Assembly (NCBI GenBank): GCA_016294985.1
Contig: JAECRW010000006.1
Coordinates: forward strand, 1 to 24,407
Reading direction: 5' to 3'
Length of the DNA: 24,407 bases
Origin: Candidatus Sifarchaeum marinoarchaea
Lineage (GTDB): Archaea > Asgardarchaeota > Sifarchaeia > Borrarchaeales > Borrarchaeaceae
Shown: positions 1-7,408 of the stretch, in pieces
Numbering within the stretch: the first letter of the stretch is position 1
Layout of the letters: the number at the start of each line of letters is the position of its first letter
Translations under genes and position numbers: made by a program
The notes under the pieces: generated by a model
What the model was told of the DNA's origin: nothing
Database searches by the model: none
Seen by the model: only the letters and a program-made list of their open reading frames with translations

Positions 1-510
1 GAAGTCGAAAAAACCTTCTATATTTCCAAAGGGTGTAGTATATGTATAAGCCCCGACTGGTGTCGTGGGAGAAAACTGACCGCCAGTCAACCCGTAATTA
101 AGATTATTTACGCACACAACGGTTAAATCGATATGTCGACGTGCCGCATGTAAAAGATGATTGCCCCCGATGGCGGTAATGTCTCCATCTCCGCCAAAAA
201 CAATTACCTCTAAATCTGGTTTGAACATTTTAATTCCCGTAGCTACAGGAATAGCACGACCATGCGTCGTATGAACCGAATCCGCATTAATATAGCCTGG
301 GATACGCCCTGCACAACCAATACCTGACACAAAAACCGTGTTGTCGATATCAAATTGTGTTAGGTTGTCAATTGCCCGCATAACAGCGCTCATCACAATC
401 CCGTTACCGCAACCAGGACAGAACATTGTTGGGAAGCGTTCTTTTCTGAAATATTTTTGAAGTGGATGTGGTTCTCGTTCCTTCGACTCTTTTTGAGCAA
501 CTTCCATCAT
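1..510 (-). CDS. korB: 2-oxoacid:ferredoxin oxidoreductase beta subunit (KorB-like), 3' end cut by the window
   Basis: This is the thiamine-diphosphate-binding beta subunit of a 2-oxoacid (probably 2-oxoglutarate) ferredoxin oxidoreductase. The enzyme interconverts a 2-oxoacid plus CoA and acyl-CoA plus CO2, with ferredoxin as electron partner, in the cytoplasm. Translating the minus strand gives 170 codons without a stop. Visible motifs are FCPGCGNG near residue 31, GIGCAGRIPGY, HGRAIP, the ThDP/Mg signature GDGD with a following GGN, and NNLNYGLTGGQ. The start is ATG at 510, which overlaps the korA stop in an ATGA arrangement, so the two subunits are translationally coupled. A second ATG follows at once at 507. 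The C-terminal third and any gamma or delta subunit genes lie outside the window. Substrate choice between 2-oxoglutarate and another 2-oxoacid cannot be settled from this fragment. Confidence 0.9.
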   Translation of the reverse strand, partial: MMEVAQKESKEREPHPLQKYFRKERFPTMFCPGCGNGIVMSAVMRAIDNLTQFDIDNTVFVSGIGCAGRIPGYINADSVHTTHGRAIPVATGIKMFKPDLEVIVFGGDGDITAIGGNHLLHAARRHIDLTVVCVNNLNYGLTGGQFSPTTPVGAYTYTTPFGNIEGFFDF

Positions 511-1652
511 TCTTTCACACACCGCCTTATTTCTGACAAGATTTCGTCAGGCGTATACAATACACCACCAATTTTTGGATAAAAATAAACATATTCAGTA
601 CCAAGCAGACGAACTTGATTCACGATCTGGCCTAAATTTAATTCTAACACGAGAATTTTATTGACATTTTTACATAGTTTCTTAAGTATTTTCAGTGGAA
701 ATGGCCAAAGGGTGATTAAGCGAATATATCCAACCTTTAATCCTTCATTCCGTGCATCTATAACTGCTTGAAGAGCCGCTCTTGATGGACTACCATACGA
801 GATAACAATTAACTCGGCATCCTCTAAGAACTTCGTATCAATTTTTGTAATTTCATCGATTTTATTTGTGATTTTCTTCTCAAGACGTTCAATTAATTTG
901 GTATGAACGACAGGATCGTCAGAAGGGAAACCGTATTCGTTATGTGTGAGACCAGTGTAATGTGTTTTATAACCTTCACCGAAAATAGGCATAGGTGGCA
1001 CTAAATCAGGGGAATTGTTGTCAAATGGTTTATAATCCGCCTTTGGTCTAGTAGGTTTTTTTCGATCTATAATCGGAATTGCATCTTGTTCAGGAACGAT
1101 AACAGTCTCCCTCATATGTGCGACATCTGCAGATGAGAGGAAAATTACTGGGACTCTTAACATTTCTGAAATGTTAAATGCTTCAATTATTAATTCAAAA
1201 GACTCTTGTACAGAATTGGGAATCAATGCCACGAGTTCGTAATCTCCATGAGATCCATATCTCGCCTGCATAATATCGCCTTGTGCTGGTTTCGTCGGTA
1301 ATCCTGTACTGGGGCCTCCTCGCATTATATTTGCAATAACGAGCGGGATTTCGCATATAACTGCCAAACCTAAATTTTCTTGCATTAAAGACATACCGGG
1401 ACCAGAAGTAGCAGTCATAGCCTTTGCTCCAGCTAAAGATGCCCCAATAACCGCTGCCAGAGAACTAATTTCGTCCTCAAGTTGCATAGATACTCGTCCT
1501 AATGCTGGCATGCGCTTGGATAAAATTTCGATTATTTCTGAAGCAGGAGTGATCGGGTAACCGGCATAAAAGTTACATCCCGCATAAAGAGCCCCCTCTA
1601 CGAGAGCTTCATTCCCAGAAAGAAATAATCGTTTACATTCTGTTTCTGCCAT
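507..1652 (-). CDS. korA: 2-oxoacid:ferredoxin oxidoreductase alpha subunit (KorA-like)
   Basis: This is the alpha subunit partner of the downstream korB-type gene. The 381-aa product has the expected KorA length and carries the pyrimidine-binding domain signature YAGYPITPASEI near its start, then EDEISSLAAVIGASLAGAKA and TSGPGMSLMQE. It ends with a transketolase C-terminal-like domain containing ISYGSPSRAAL and LELNLGQI. The reading frame opens 34 codons further upstream, but that extension is basic and hydrophobic and has no family counterpart. I therefore chose the ATG at 1652, which begins MAETECKRLFLSGNEALVEG as in other KorA proteins. No korD ferredoxin gene precedes it. The promoter at 1716-1740 predicts a leader of about 55 nt. 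The korA-korB order, without a fused gamma domain, fits the archaeal/anaerobe KorAB type. Confidence 0.9.
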   Translation of the reverse strand: MAETECKRLFLSGNEALVEGALYAGCNFYAGYPITPASEIIEILSKRMPALGRVSMQLEDEISSLAAVIGASLAGAKAMTATSGPGMSLMQENLGLAVICEIPLVIANIMRGGPSTGLPTKPAQGDIMQARYGSHGDYELVALIPNSVQESFELIIEAFNISEMLRVPVIFLSSADVAHMRETVIVPEQDAIPIIDRKKPTRPKADYKPFDNNSPDLVPPMPIFGEGYKTHYTGLTHNEYGFPSDDPVVHTKLIERLEKKITNKIDEITKIDTKFLEDAELIVISYGSPSRAALQAVIDARNEGLKVGYIRLITLWPFPLKILKKLCKNVNKILVLELNLGQIVNQVRLLGTEYVYFYPKIGGVLYTPDEILSEIRRCVKE

Positions 1653-1715
1653 TTTTCTACGCCTTTTTACTACGTCTTTACACTTGGTTAATGTGAAGAG
1701 TTGTACTATGTAAAA

Positions 1716-1740
1716 TTTACATATGTAAAGTTTAAATACT
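1716..1740 (-). promoter_or_regulatory. korAB promoter: TATA box with abutting palindromic operator candidate
   Basis: On the minus strand AGTATTTAAACTTT (1727-1740) is a good archaeal TATA box. It is followed directly by the perfect palindrome TTTACATATGTAAA (1716-1729). A second partial copy, TTTACATA, follows at about 1707-1714. A dyad between the TATA box and the expected transcription start is where archaeal repressors commonly bind. The regulator is not identifiable here. Confidence 0.5.
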
Positions 1741-1972
1741 TTTTTAATGATCACAGTAAGTTACAGATTTCTCTAAAAGTCGAGTAAGCAAGAGATTGAT
1801 AGCCAGATGTTTGGGAACTATTATCCATAGCAAAATATCTTAATGGAAAAAATCAGAAAATTCCAAAAAACGCCATAAAACCACAAACAAAAAGGTTTTA
1901 AAAAAAGTGAATTCCATAATACTATATTGTTTTTCTCATCCCTTGCTTTTTGAGGAAAAAATGTGAATAGGT

Positions 1973-2182
1973 GTGAAAAAGTTGGATGCTAAAGAAGAAC
2001 TCATAAAGAGAATTGAAGCAGCAATAAAAGATGAGCAACAGGCTCAAGAAGACTATAAAAAGTCAGCCGAGATGGCAGAGGATCCTGAAACTCGTGCTTT
2101 CTTTGAACAGTTGGTAAAAGATGAGGCAGGACACGAAAAGGTACTTAAACGAAGGCTAGTAGCTATAAAACTAATGAGATAA
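1973..2182 (+). CDS. Small ferritin-like / rubrerythrin-type two-helix protein
   Basis: This is a 69-aa soluble protein made of two predicted amphipathic helices. It carries the half-signature of a rubrerythrin-like diiron domain: E21 with E26 and Y28 in the first helix, and E45, E51 and H54 (DEAGHEKVL) in the second. A canonical rubrerythrin has four helices, so this product would need to dimerise to form a diiron bundle. Roles in peroxide reduction or iron handling are known for the family but are only inferred here. Translation starts with GTG at 1973. A TGAGG about 18 nt upstream and a GGTG immediately before it are weak ribosome-binding signals. It is preceded by a 220-bp AT-rich gap and converges with the next gene. 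Confidence 0.7.
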   Translation: MKKLDAKEELIKRIEAAIKDEQQAQEDYKKSAEMAEDPETRAFFEQLVKDEAGHEKVLKRRLVAIKLMR

Positions 2183-2189
2183 TAAAAGC

Positions 2190-2245
2190 GGTTGTTTTCG
2201 AAAACCTATCAACGATAGATTTAGCTAACCTCTTTTCTTTTTATT
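2190..2245 (+). terminator. Candidate terminator: hairpins followed by a T-rich tract
   Basis: After the rubrerythrin-like gene come the 12-bp palindrome GTTTTCGAAAAC (2194-2205), a short hairpin CTATC-AAC-GATAG (2206-2218), and the T-rich run CTCTTTTCTTTTTATT (about 2230-2245). Archaeal termination depends mainly on T tracts. The position between convergent genes supports the call, but there is no direct evidence. Confidence 0.4.
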
Positions 2246-2294
2246 AAGTAAACTACCCTGCCCTAAAGGAAGTTGATTGTAGCTGTGCTTAGGA

Positions 2295-3632
2295 TTAATG
2301 AGCATTCGCTGAGTTTGCTGCGTGTGCAGCTACTACTGCATAATACTGTGTAATGAGGATTATAGATACCAATATTCCAACAAGAATGATAAACGAAATT
2401 AAAACGCCCTTATTTAACTTCCAGTTCTCTCTCCAACTCATAGCAAGGAAATGTGTTGCTACGACTGCCATGAACGCAAATGAACCGATTAGCCCGACTT
2501 TTAGCACCACCGGTATGAGAACAAATATCTCATGACTCGTCAGAATTTCCCAGGATTCTAAGGAGTAAAAGAATACTAGCACAAATTCAATCATACTAGT
2601 CGCCATTTGCATTGAAGTGCCTTCTTCTTGAAGATGTTGGGTTTGTTGTTGAAGTGTTAGGCTCTCCTTACCCCTTTGAAGGCCCACTTTTGTGTCAACA
2701 ATATCAATTGCAGTTTTAATGCCAGTTAAAGTGTTAGAAAGAAGACTTCCTTCTACTTCAAGTCGATCTTGAAATCTTTTATTCATTTGAATATATTCTG
2801 ATTCTAATCGTCGTTCGATACAAAACGACGCTAAACATTCATCTAACTTTATTACGTCATTTCTAACGGTAAGAACCGCATTCTTGATCATGTATGTATA
2901 ATTTGCGATTTTTTCATAAAGTTGTGATAGATCATCAATTTCTTTTTCTAAAACGTCAATTCTTTCCGCATCTGTTTCTATTTTCCCAATTCCAGCGTAG
3001 AGCAACTTACTCACAAATTTGTCTGCTGCGACTCTTTCTTGCTCCATCAATTGCAACTGATCTTGAAAGTATTTTACCTTCTTATCAAGACTTTGAAAAC
3101 TCATGTCAAAGAGAGGAAGTTCTTCTACTAGAAAATCAAAAAGTGGATCCTTTTCAAATGGAAGACAGAAATAAAAGCCCCTATCTTCACTTAAAAAATG
3201 GTACAACTTTCCAAAAGATAGCCCACTTTCGATAATTTTAAATTCGGAAAATGTTTCCTTGGCAATTTCAAGCTGTTCTTCCTTCTCTACTATCAGAACA
3301 GTGGCTTCACCTATAGGGGTCGACAAGAAATTTTCAAGTTGATTTCTCTTAGCGTCTATGTCCTGCAGAGTCGTGTCTTCTGAATAGAATAAAATTCCGA
3401 TTGTAGCCACATCATGGACGCAAGAGAGATATACTCCGCTCATATTTTTAGTTGCAAGAGAAATGGAAATCGTCGAATCCTTCGTAGGTTCTAGTGTGCA
3501 AACTGCACCATCTGTGTCCTTTTCATATTCTTTTGTTAGATAATTCCAGACTTCGTTAATCTCTTTATCGTCATCAATATGGAAATAGATATAATGGCAA
3601 GCCTTTGGTATTTTTTTAGGTACTTCAAACAA
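2295..3632 (-). CDS. Coiled-coil protein with three C-terminal membrane segments, function unknown
   Basis: I do not recognise this 445-aa protein. Residues 1-175 look like a mixed alpha/beta soluble domain. Residues 180-335 are strongly helical and charged, probably coiled coil (DAERIDVLEKEIDDLSQ and nearby). Three hydrophobic segments follow at about 343-364, 369-397 and 409-433. The tail is short and Ala/Asn/His-rich. The layout of cytoplasmic stalk plus C-terminal membrane helices recalls CorA-type channels, but no GMN motif is present, so I do not call it a transporter. ATG at 3632 is preceded by GGAGAGGA, and a TATA box lies 45 nt upstream (3671-3687). That box closely matches the promoters of the ATC-hydrolase-like genes and the kinase operon, which hints at shared expression. 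Confidence 0.8.
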   Translation of the reverse strand: MFEVPKKIPKACHYIYFHIDDDKEINEVWNYLTKEYEKDTDGAVCTLEPTKDSTISISLATKNMSGVYLSCVHDVATIGILFYSEDTTLQDIDAKRNQLENFLSTPIGEATVLIVEKEEQLEIAKETFSEFKIIESGLSFGKLYHFLSEDRGFYFCLPFEKDPLFDFLVEELPLFDMSFQSLDKKVKYFQDQLQLMEQERVAADKFVSKLLYAGIGKIETDAERIDVLEKEIDDLSQLYEKIANYTYMIKNAVLTVRNDVIKLDECLASFCIERRLESEYIQMNKRFQDRLEVEGSLLSNTLTGIKTAIDIVDTKVGLQRGKESLTLQQQTQHLQEEGTSMQMATSMIEFVLVFFYSLESWEILTSHEIFVLIPVVLKVGLIGSFAFMAVVATHFLAMSWRENWKLNKGVLISFIILVGILVSIILITQYYAVVAAHAANSANAH

Positions 3633-3670
3633 TTAAAGTCCTCTCCGTCTCCTATCTATACTAAGATGTG

Positions 3671-3687
3671 ACTTTTATACTTTCTTG
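3671..3687 (-). promoter_or_regulatory. BRE/TATA promoter of the coiled-coil membrane protein
   Basis: The minus strand reads CAAGAAAGTATAAAAGT, a BRE-plus-TATA match. The predicted start is near 3654, leaving a leader of about 22 nt that contains a Shine-Dalgarno-like GGAG. It is one of four near-identical promoters in this window. Confidence 0.6.
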
Positions 3688-3690
3688 AAT

Positions 3691-3972
3691 AGATAAATGC
3701 GATTTGATAAGTTGCTGAAGTCGCAACATTGCTAGGAATTCATATTAATTACTCATTAATCCTTAGATATTCTGGGGTTTTTTTTGCACACTTTTAATCG
3801 CTTATTTTATAGGAATGTAAAGATCCCTTGAAATAATTGAGTTTGATTAAATAATAATAACACATTGATCACTGCTTCTAATAATTGTAAAGAAGAAAAT
3901 TACAAACTATGTTGCTTTTTGTTTTTTCCCTTAATATGAGGGGATGTAAAAAGGACCGTTTACTGATAAGTT
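3691..3972. other. AT-rich divergent intergenic region
   Basis: The stretch between the promoter of the membrane protein and that of the family copy at 4059 has no convincing ORF. It contains a weak hairpin GTTGC-TGAAGTC-GCAAC (3711-3727), a run of eight T residues near 3777-3785, and scattered AT-rich sequence. I see no RNA gene or repeat array. Confidence 0.5.
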
Positions 3973-3990
3973 CATGTAAAGTATAAAAGT
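3973..3990 (+). promoter_or_regulatory. BRE/TATA promoter of the 4059-5186 gene pair
   Basis: CATGTAAAGTATAAAAGT is a strong BRE-TATA element. A start about 26 nt downstream, near 4008, gives a leader of roughly 50 nt. The element is nearly identical to the promoters at 7988-8006 and 13316-13332 on the other strand. A CACATATGTAC dyad-like sequence lies close to the predicted start. Confidence 0.65.
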
Positions 3991-4058
3991 AAAATAGTGC
4001 ACATATGTACTTTCCAGCTAATGCATGAAAAGCAGCTGCTTATGTGGTGGAAAGAGGG

Positions 4059-4607
4059 ATGGCAGGGTTATTTGAGAAGATCCCACCTGAAAAACGCTGG
4101 GAGATGACATCTAAGGCGCTCTGGGGATTATCAGTTTTGAGAGGGTCAAAGACCATCGTTCCTCTTCTGGGTATAGGGGAGGGGATCATCTCGCCTATCT
4201 GGGGTTTAGAAAAGTTTGAAGAAATAATCGCTAAGGCATATGGTGACGGCGGTAAGCGGATATTTTCATTTGTTAAAGAAACGTTCAACATACCAGTAGA
4301 GGATGCAGTAGATGCAACTAAATTAGCCATTGTTTCTATGACATTGCTGATGGGGCCTGAGCTCGAGCACAAAATAGTCGAAGTAAACAAGGAAAGAGCC
4401 GTGGTTAGATGGACTAAGTGTCCGGTCTGGGAGAGGTATAAGGAATTTGAAGTTGGGACTGAACTTAGGCCATGTCCCGAGGGCCATCAACCATTCACAG
4501 AAAAAGGATTCAATTCAGTTAATCAGAAGATAACTTGTATGCTCACAAAGGCAATGCCAAGAGGAGACCCCTACTGTGAAGAAATCATCGAGTTTAAGGA
4601 AGAGTAA
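4059..4607 (+). CDS. ATC-hydrolase-like cysteine-containing protein, copy 1
   Basis: This 182-aa soluble protein has a helical N-terminal half (MAGLFEKIPP..., with GEGIISPI at 40-47) and a C-terminal half with a conserved cysteine pattern: TKC at 121, C139 with H143, C160, and the ending RGDPYCEEIIEF with C173. This C-terminal pattern resembles the L-2-amino-thiazoline-4-carboxylic acid hydrolase family, whose namesake opens a thiazoline ring to N-carbamoyl-cysteine. The match is from memory of the motif and the substrate here is unknown. The frame also opens at GTG 4044, but the paralogs all begin at the equivalent of ATG 4059, and GGTGG lies eight bases before it. It forms an operon with copy 2, 30 nt downstream, under the promoter at 3973-3990. 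Confidence 0.8.
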   Translation: MAGLFEKIPPEKRWEMTSKALWGLSVLRGSKTIVPLLGIGEGIISPIWGLEKFEEIIAKAYGDGGKRIFSFVKETFNIPVEDAVDATKLAIVSMTLLMGPELEHKIVEVNKERAVVRWTKCPVWERYKEFEVGTELRPCPEGHQPFTEKGFNSVNQKITCMLTKAMPRGDPYCEEIIEFKEE

Positions 4608-4637
4608 ACGGTTAGACAACTAATAAGGGTAAAATGA

Positions 4638-5186
4638 ATGGCAGAATTATTGGAGAAAATTCCAGTCGAGTTGTGTTGGTTTATAACTGCTAAAACTCTT
4701 GTCAGATTCGCTGTTTTAAGGGGAGTTAAGACGGTTTTTCCTCTTCTGGGTGAAGGAGAAGGAGTTATCGCTCCTATTTTGGGTTGGGAAAAATGGAAGG
4801 AGATAATCGAGAAGGTACATAGCGACAATAGTAAGCGACTTCATAAATTTACCAAAGAAACCTTCAATATCTCAGTAGAAGATGCTACAGGAGCGGCCAA
4901 ATTACATATAGTCGCTTGGCAGTTTCAGCAGGGTCCAGAAATGGAGGCCAAACTAGTTGAGGCGGTTCCAAAAAGAGCTGTAATCCGATGGACTAAATGT
5001 GCATGGTGGGAGCGTTATGAAGAGTTTAGGGTAGATCCTGAGCTTAGAGGTGGCTGCCATATTCATGAAGGTTGGTCCGATGAAGGACTCAAGGAGATCA
5101 ATCAAAAGTTAACGTACAAACTCACAAAGTCATTAGTAAGAGGGGATCCCTATTGTGAAGCAGTCATCGAGTTTAAGGAAGCGTAA
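4638..5186 (+). CDS. ATC-hydrolase-like cysteine-containing protein, copy 2
   Basis: This second intact copy is also exactly 182 aa and aligns end to end with copy 1. Shared features are MAELLEKIP at the start, LGEGEGVIAPILG (37-49), KETFNISVEDAT, RWTKC with C121, ERYEEF, and RGDPYCEAVIEF with C173. The middle cysteine is shifted to C140 beside H141 and H143, and the C160 of copy 1 is Tyr. The N-terminal core is aromatic-rich and more diverged, so ligand preference may differ from copy 1. The start is ATG 4638 with a weak AAGGG upstream. A 30-nt gap and no TATA box indicate co-transcription with copy 1. It converges with the flavoprotein gene at 5280. Enzymatic activity is inferred from family resemblance only. 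Confidence 0.8.
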   Translation: MAELLEKIPVELCWFITAKTLVRFAVLRGVKTVFPLLGEGEGVIAPILGWEKWKEIIEKVHSDNSKRLHKFTKETFNISVEDATGAAKLHIVAWQFQQGPEMEAKLVEAVPKRAVIRWTKCAWWERYEEFRVDPELRGGCHIHEGWSDEGLKEINQKLTYKLTKSLVRGDPYCEAVIEFKEA

Positions 5187-5279
5187 GTGGCTATTTTTTG
5201 AGCAGCCAAATGCATAATGTTATCCCATCTTTTTAAGCTTACATACAAAATACTAAGAAAAATGAATAGATTATAAAAC

Positions 5280-6923
5280 TCAAGATTTTTGTTGAAGATA
5301 CGCATGAATACCTTGTGCCGCTATTTTTCCACTAGCCATTGCTTCTCCAGATGTTGAAGCACCATTGACTACATCTCCGCCAGCAAATACTCCTATTCGT
5401 GACGTGGCACCATTTTCATCTACTGCGATGGTACCCCATTTTGTTAGTTTTATATCACTTAACCATCCAGTATCAGGAGTCCTTCCAATTGCTGGTACAA
5501 ATACATCTGTCTCTAGCAAAAATTCGGAATGCTCAATCAGAATTGGACGTCTTCGTCCACTCTCATCGGTTTCTGCAAGTTTCGTGCGAATGCATTCAAC
5601 CATCTCAGGCGTATTGGCTCCATGGAGCCTTACTGCTGAGGCAAGAAAATAAAAGAGGGCTCCTTCCCTCTCTGCCTCAATAATTTCATGAATAAAACCA
5701 GGCATTTCACGCCGGCTTCTTCGATAAACTAGAGATACCCTTTTTGCTCCAAGTCGTAATGCTGTCCTTACGGAATCTATTGCGGTATTTCCGCCACCAA
5801 TTACAACTATTTTGTTACCTGAAAAATCAACTTTTTTCCCAAGATTAACATCTTTTAAAAACAATTCACCGGGATACACACCCTCCAAATCTTCACCAGG
5901 AATTCCCAGTTTTCTTGGAATAGGGGCGCCAACACCTATAAAAACTGCATCGTAACCTTGTGCAAAGAGATCATCAATATTTTCAATTCGAGTATTTGTC
6001 TTTGCATCAATACCTAGGCTCAGTAGATTATTGATCTCTTTCTGAAGCACGGCTTTTGGTAACCGATAGTCGGGGATTGCCCAGTATAACATCCCTCCTA
6101 AAACTGGCATTTCATCAAAAATAGTCACTCTATAGCCTAATCTTACAAGCCTATAGGCAACTTCTAATCCCGCAGGCCCAGATCCAATAATAGCAACCCT
6201 TTGAACTCTTTTCTCTACTCCTTGTATTAACTCAGTATAAAAATCTCGCGTATTCAATTTTATTAGTTCTTCTTGTTCATACATATAATCCGCAACGAAT
6301 CGTTTGAGGCTACATATAGCAAGGGGTTCTCCCTTTTTTCCTAATAGGCAGTTATCTTCGCAAGGATGATTACATATTCGTCCAAGTGTGGCAGGTAATG
6401 CACATTTAGTTGTTATAAGACGGTACGCCTCCTCAAACCGCTCTTCAGCTATAAGACCCACAAAGCCACGTGCATCATAATCTTCTAGATAGGAAGAAAT
6501 AGGTAGATCTAGAAAGCATCCCTTTTCACAAGATGGTTTCTTGCAACGAAGACAACGTTTTGCTTCTTCTATAGCGTCTTCTTTTGTGTAACCTCTTAAA
6601 ACTTCGTCAAAAGAAGTTAAGCGTTCCTCAAGGGGTGATTCCTTCATGATTATCCGTTTTGTTCCAGCCTTTTTCTTTAATGTTTTAAGAGTTGGTGACA
6701 ACAAGATTTCTTCAAAACCTTGCATCTCTTTCAGACTGCTTACAAACGCATCAATTTCCTTCCTATTTTCCCCTTCGACTTTAATTACCAAATCAAAAGG
6801 CTCTAGAATAAGAGAGATTTCTCGAACTAATTTCGAATTTCTTATATCCTCAAGTGACTCATCGCCTACTTCAGGGCTTAAATTGACAAAAATATAAGCG
6901 GATGATGTCAGATCAATCACCAA
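5280..6923 (-). CDS. GltD/NfnB-like FAD, Fe-S oxidoreductase with N-terminal RAM/ACT-like domain
   Basis: Residues about 93-547 are a glutamate-synthase small-subunit-like pyridine nucleotide oxidoreductase, which passes electrons between NAD(P)H, FAD and two 4Fe-4S clusters. Visible elements are cluster cysteines 124/127/132/136 and 174/184/188/192, the FAD site IIGSGPAG (245-252), the NAD(P) site VIGGGNTA (374-381) followed by YRRSRREMPG, and FAGGDVVNGAST at 512-524. Residues about 8-80 (AYIFVNLSPEVGDE ... EPFDLVIKVEGENRKEIDAFV) look like the beta-alpha-beta ligand-binding RAM domain of Lrp/AsnC regulators, an unusual fusion. A conventional GltD would begin near ATG 6647 (M93), but the frame is open through the extra domain. 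The start is TTG 6923 or GTG 6920; a TATA-like GAGTATATGG sits near 6960. It stands alone, with no glutamate synthase large subunit or NfnA beside it. Confidence 0.8.
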   Translation of the reverse strand: MVIDLTSSAYIFVNLSPEVGDESLEDIRNSKLVREISLILEPFDLVIKVEGENRKEIDAFVSSLKEMQGFEEILLSPTLKTLKKKAGTKRIIMKESPLEERLTSFDEVLRGYTKEDAIEEAKRCLRCKKPSCEKGCFLDLPISSYLEDYDARGFVGLIAEERFEEAYRLITTKCALPATLGRICNHPCEDNCLLGKKGEPLAICSLKRFVADYMYEQEELIKLNTRDFYTELIQGVEKRVQRVAIIGSGPAGLEVAYRLVRLGYRVTIFDEMPVLGGMLYWAIPDYRLPKAVLQKEINNLLSLGIDAKTNTRIENIDDLFAQGYDAVFIGVGAPIPRKLGIPGEDLEGVYPGELFLKDVNLGKKVDFSGNKIVVIGGGNTAIDSVRTALRLGAKRVSLVYRRSRREMPGFIHEIIEAEREGALFYFLASAVRLHGANTPEMVECIRTKLAETDESGRRRPILIEHSEFLLETDVFVPAIGRTPDTGWLSDIKLTKWGTIAVDENGATSRIGVFAGGDVVNGASTSGEAMASGKIAAQGIHAYLQQKS

Positions 6924-7027
6924 TTCAACGTATTCTTGAAAAAGTATTGGGTATGAGCCATATACTCTGAGTTTTCTACCTTGTGAATAGCCGTCTAAGG
7001 GATCTTTTTCGCCTACATTTTTCCACG

Positions 7028-7365
7028 CTAGCCTTTTTCTTTCTCGACATAGTAAACCTCGGCTTCAAGGCCCGTCTCGAAATATGTAACGGCAGTGGCT
7101 AAGTCATCAACTTCTTTTGCATTCCTTACAGGTATATTGAACTGATCCTTAACTCATGGAAACATATAATTTTCGGCTTCATCAAATATTTTCACGTTTA
7201 TCTCTTTGCACTTCTCAATACCCAAGACAGGTGAGGTGACCCCCTCACCATTACCCATTCAGGAGCGATGATCTTCTCGCTTATCAATTCAAAAAATGCT
7301 GTGTTAATACTAGCGGTTATGGCCCAACGCTTCTCAGCTGGAATCTTCTCTAATTACTCGGCCTT
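7028..7365 (-). pseudogene. Decayed ATC-hydrolase-like copy (pseudogene)
   Basis: Reading the minus strand from 7365 gives K-A-E-stop-LEKIPAEKRWAITA, the family N-terminus with its start codon changed to AAG (7363-7365) and codon 4 changed to TAA (7354-7356). The frame continues to about 7250, where a frameshift is needed to reach GEGVTSPVLGIEKCKEI. The text then runs through YMFP-stop (TGA 7154-7156) to VKDQFNIPVRNA and ends at TAG 7028-7030. The whole cysteine-bearing C-terminal half is missing. Every segment aligns with the intact copy at 7409-7918. Its remains run up to the flavoprotein promoter, so the gene has been dead for some time. No RNA or protein product is expected. Confidence 0.85.
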
Positions 7366-7408
7366 TCAGTTGCACCTTTTTAGCGGTTTAATAGCTGATG
7401 TTTTGAGT

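Noticed and set aside
3711..3727. Hairpin GTTGC-TGAAGTC-GCAAC as a terminator or RNA element
   Set aside because: The stem is only five base pairs, it lies between divergent promoters, and nothing transcribes into it from a known gene.
4040..4390. Long minus-strand ORFs opposite the family copies (also 4571-4828 and 7680-7949)
   Set aside because: They are antisense shadows: the paralogs give similar shadow peptides because the real coding strand is conserved.
6985..7030. Possible second family remnant (an AKKIP-like stretch on the minus strand)
   Set aside because: Only four or five residues resemble the family start, and stops surround them; chance is as likely.
6924..7066. Open frame continuing upstream of the flavoprotein TTG start
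   Set aside because: It contains no ATG, GTG or TTG start before 6923 and runs into pseudogene remains, so I do not extend the gene.
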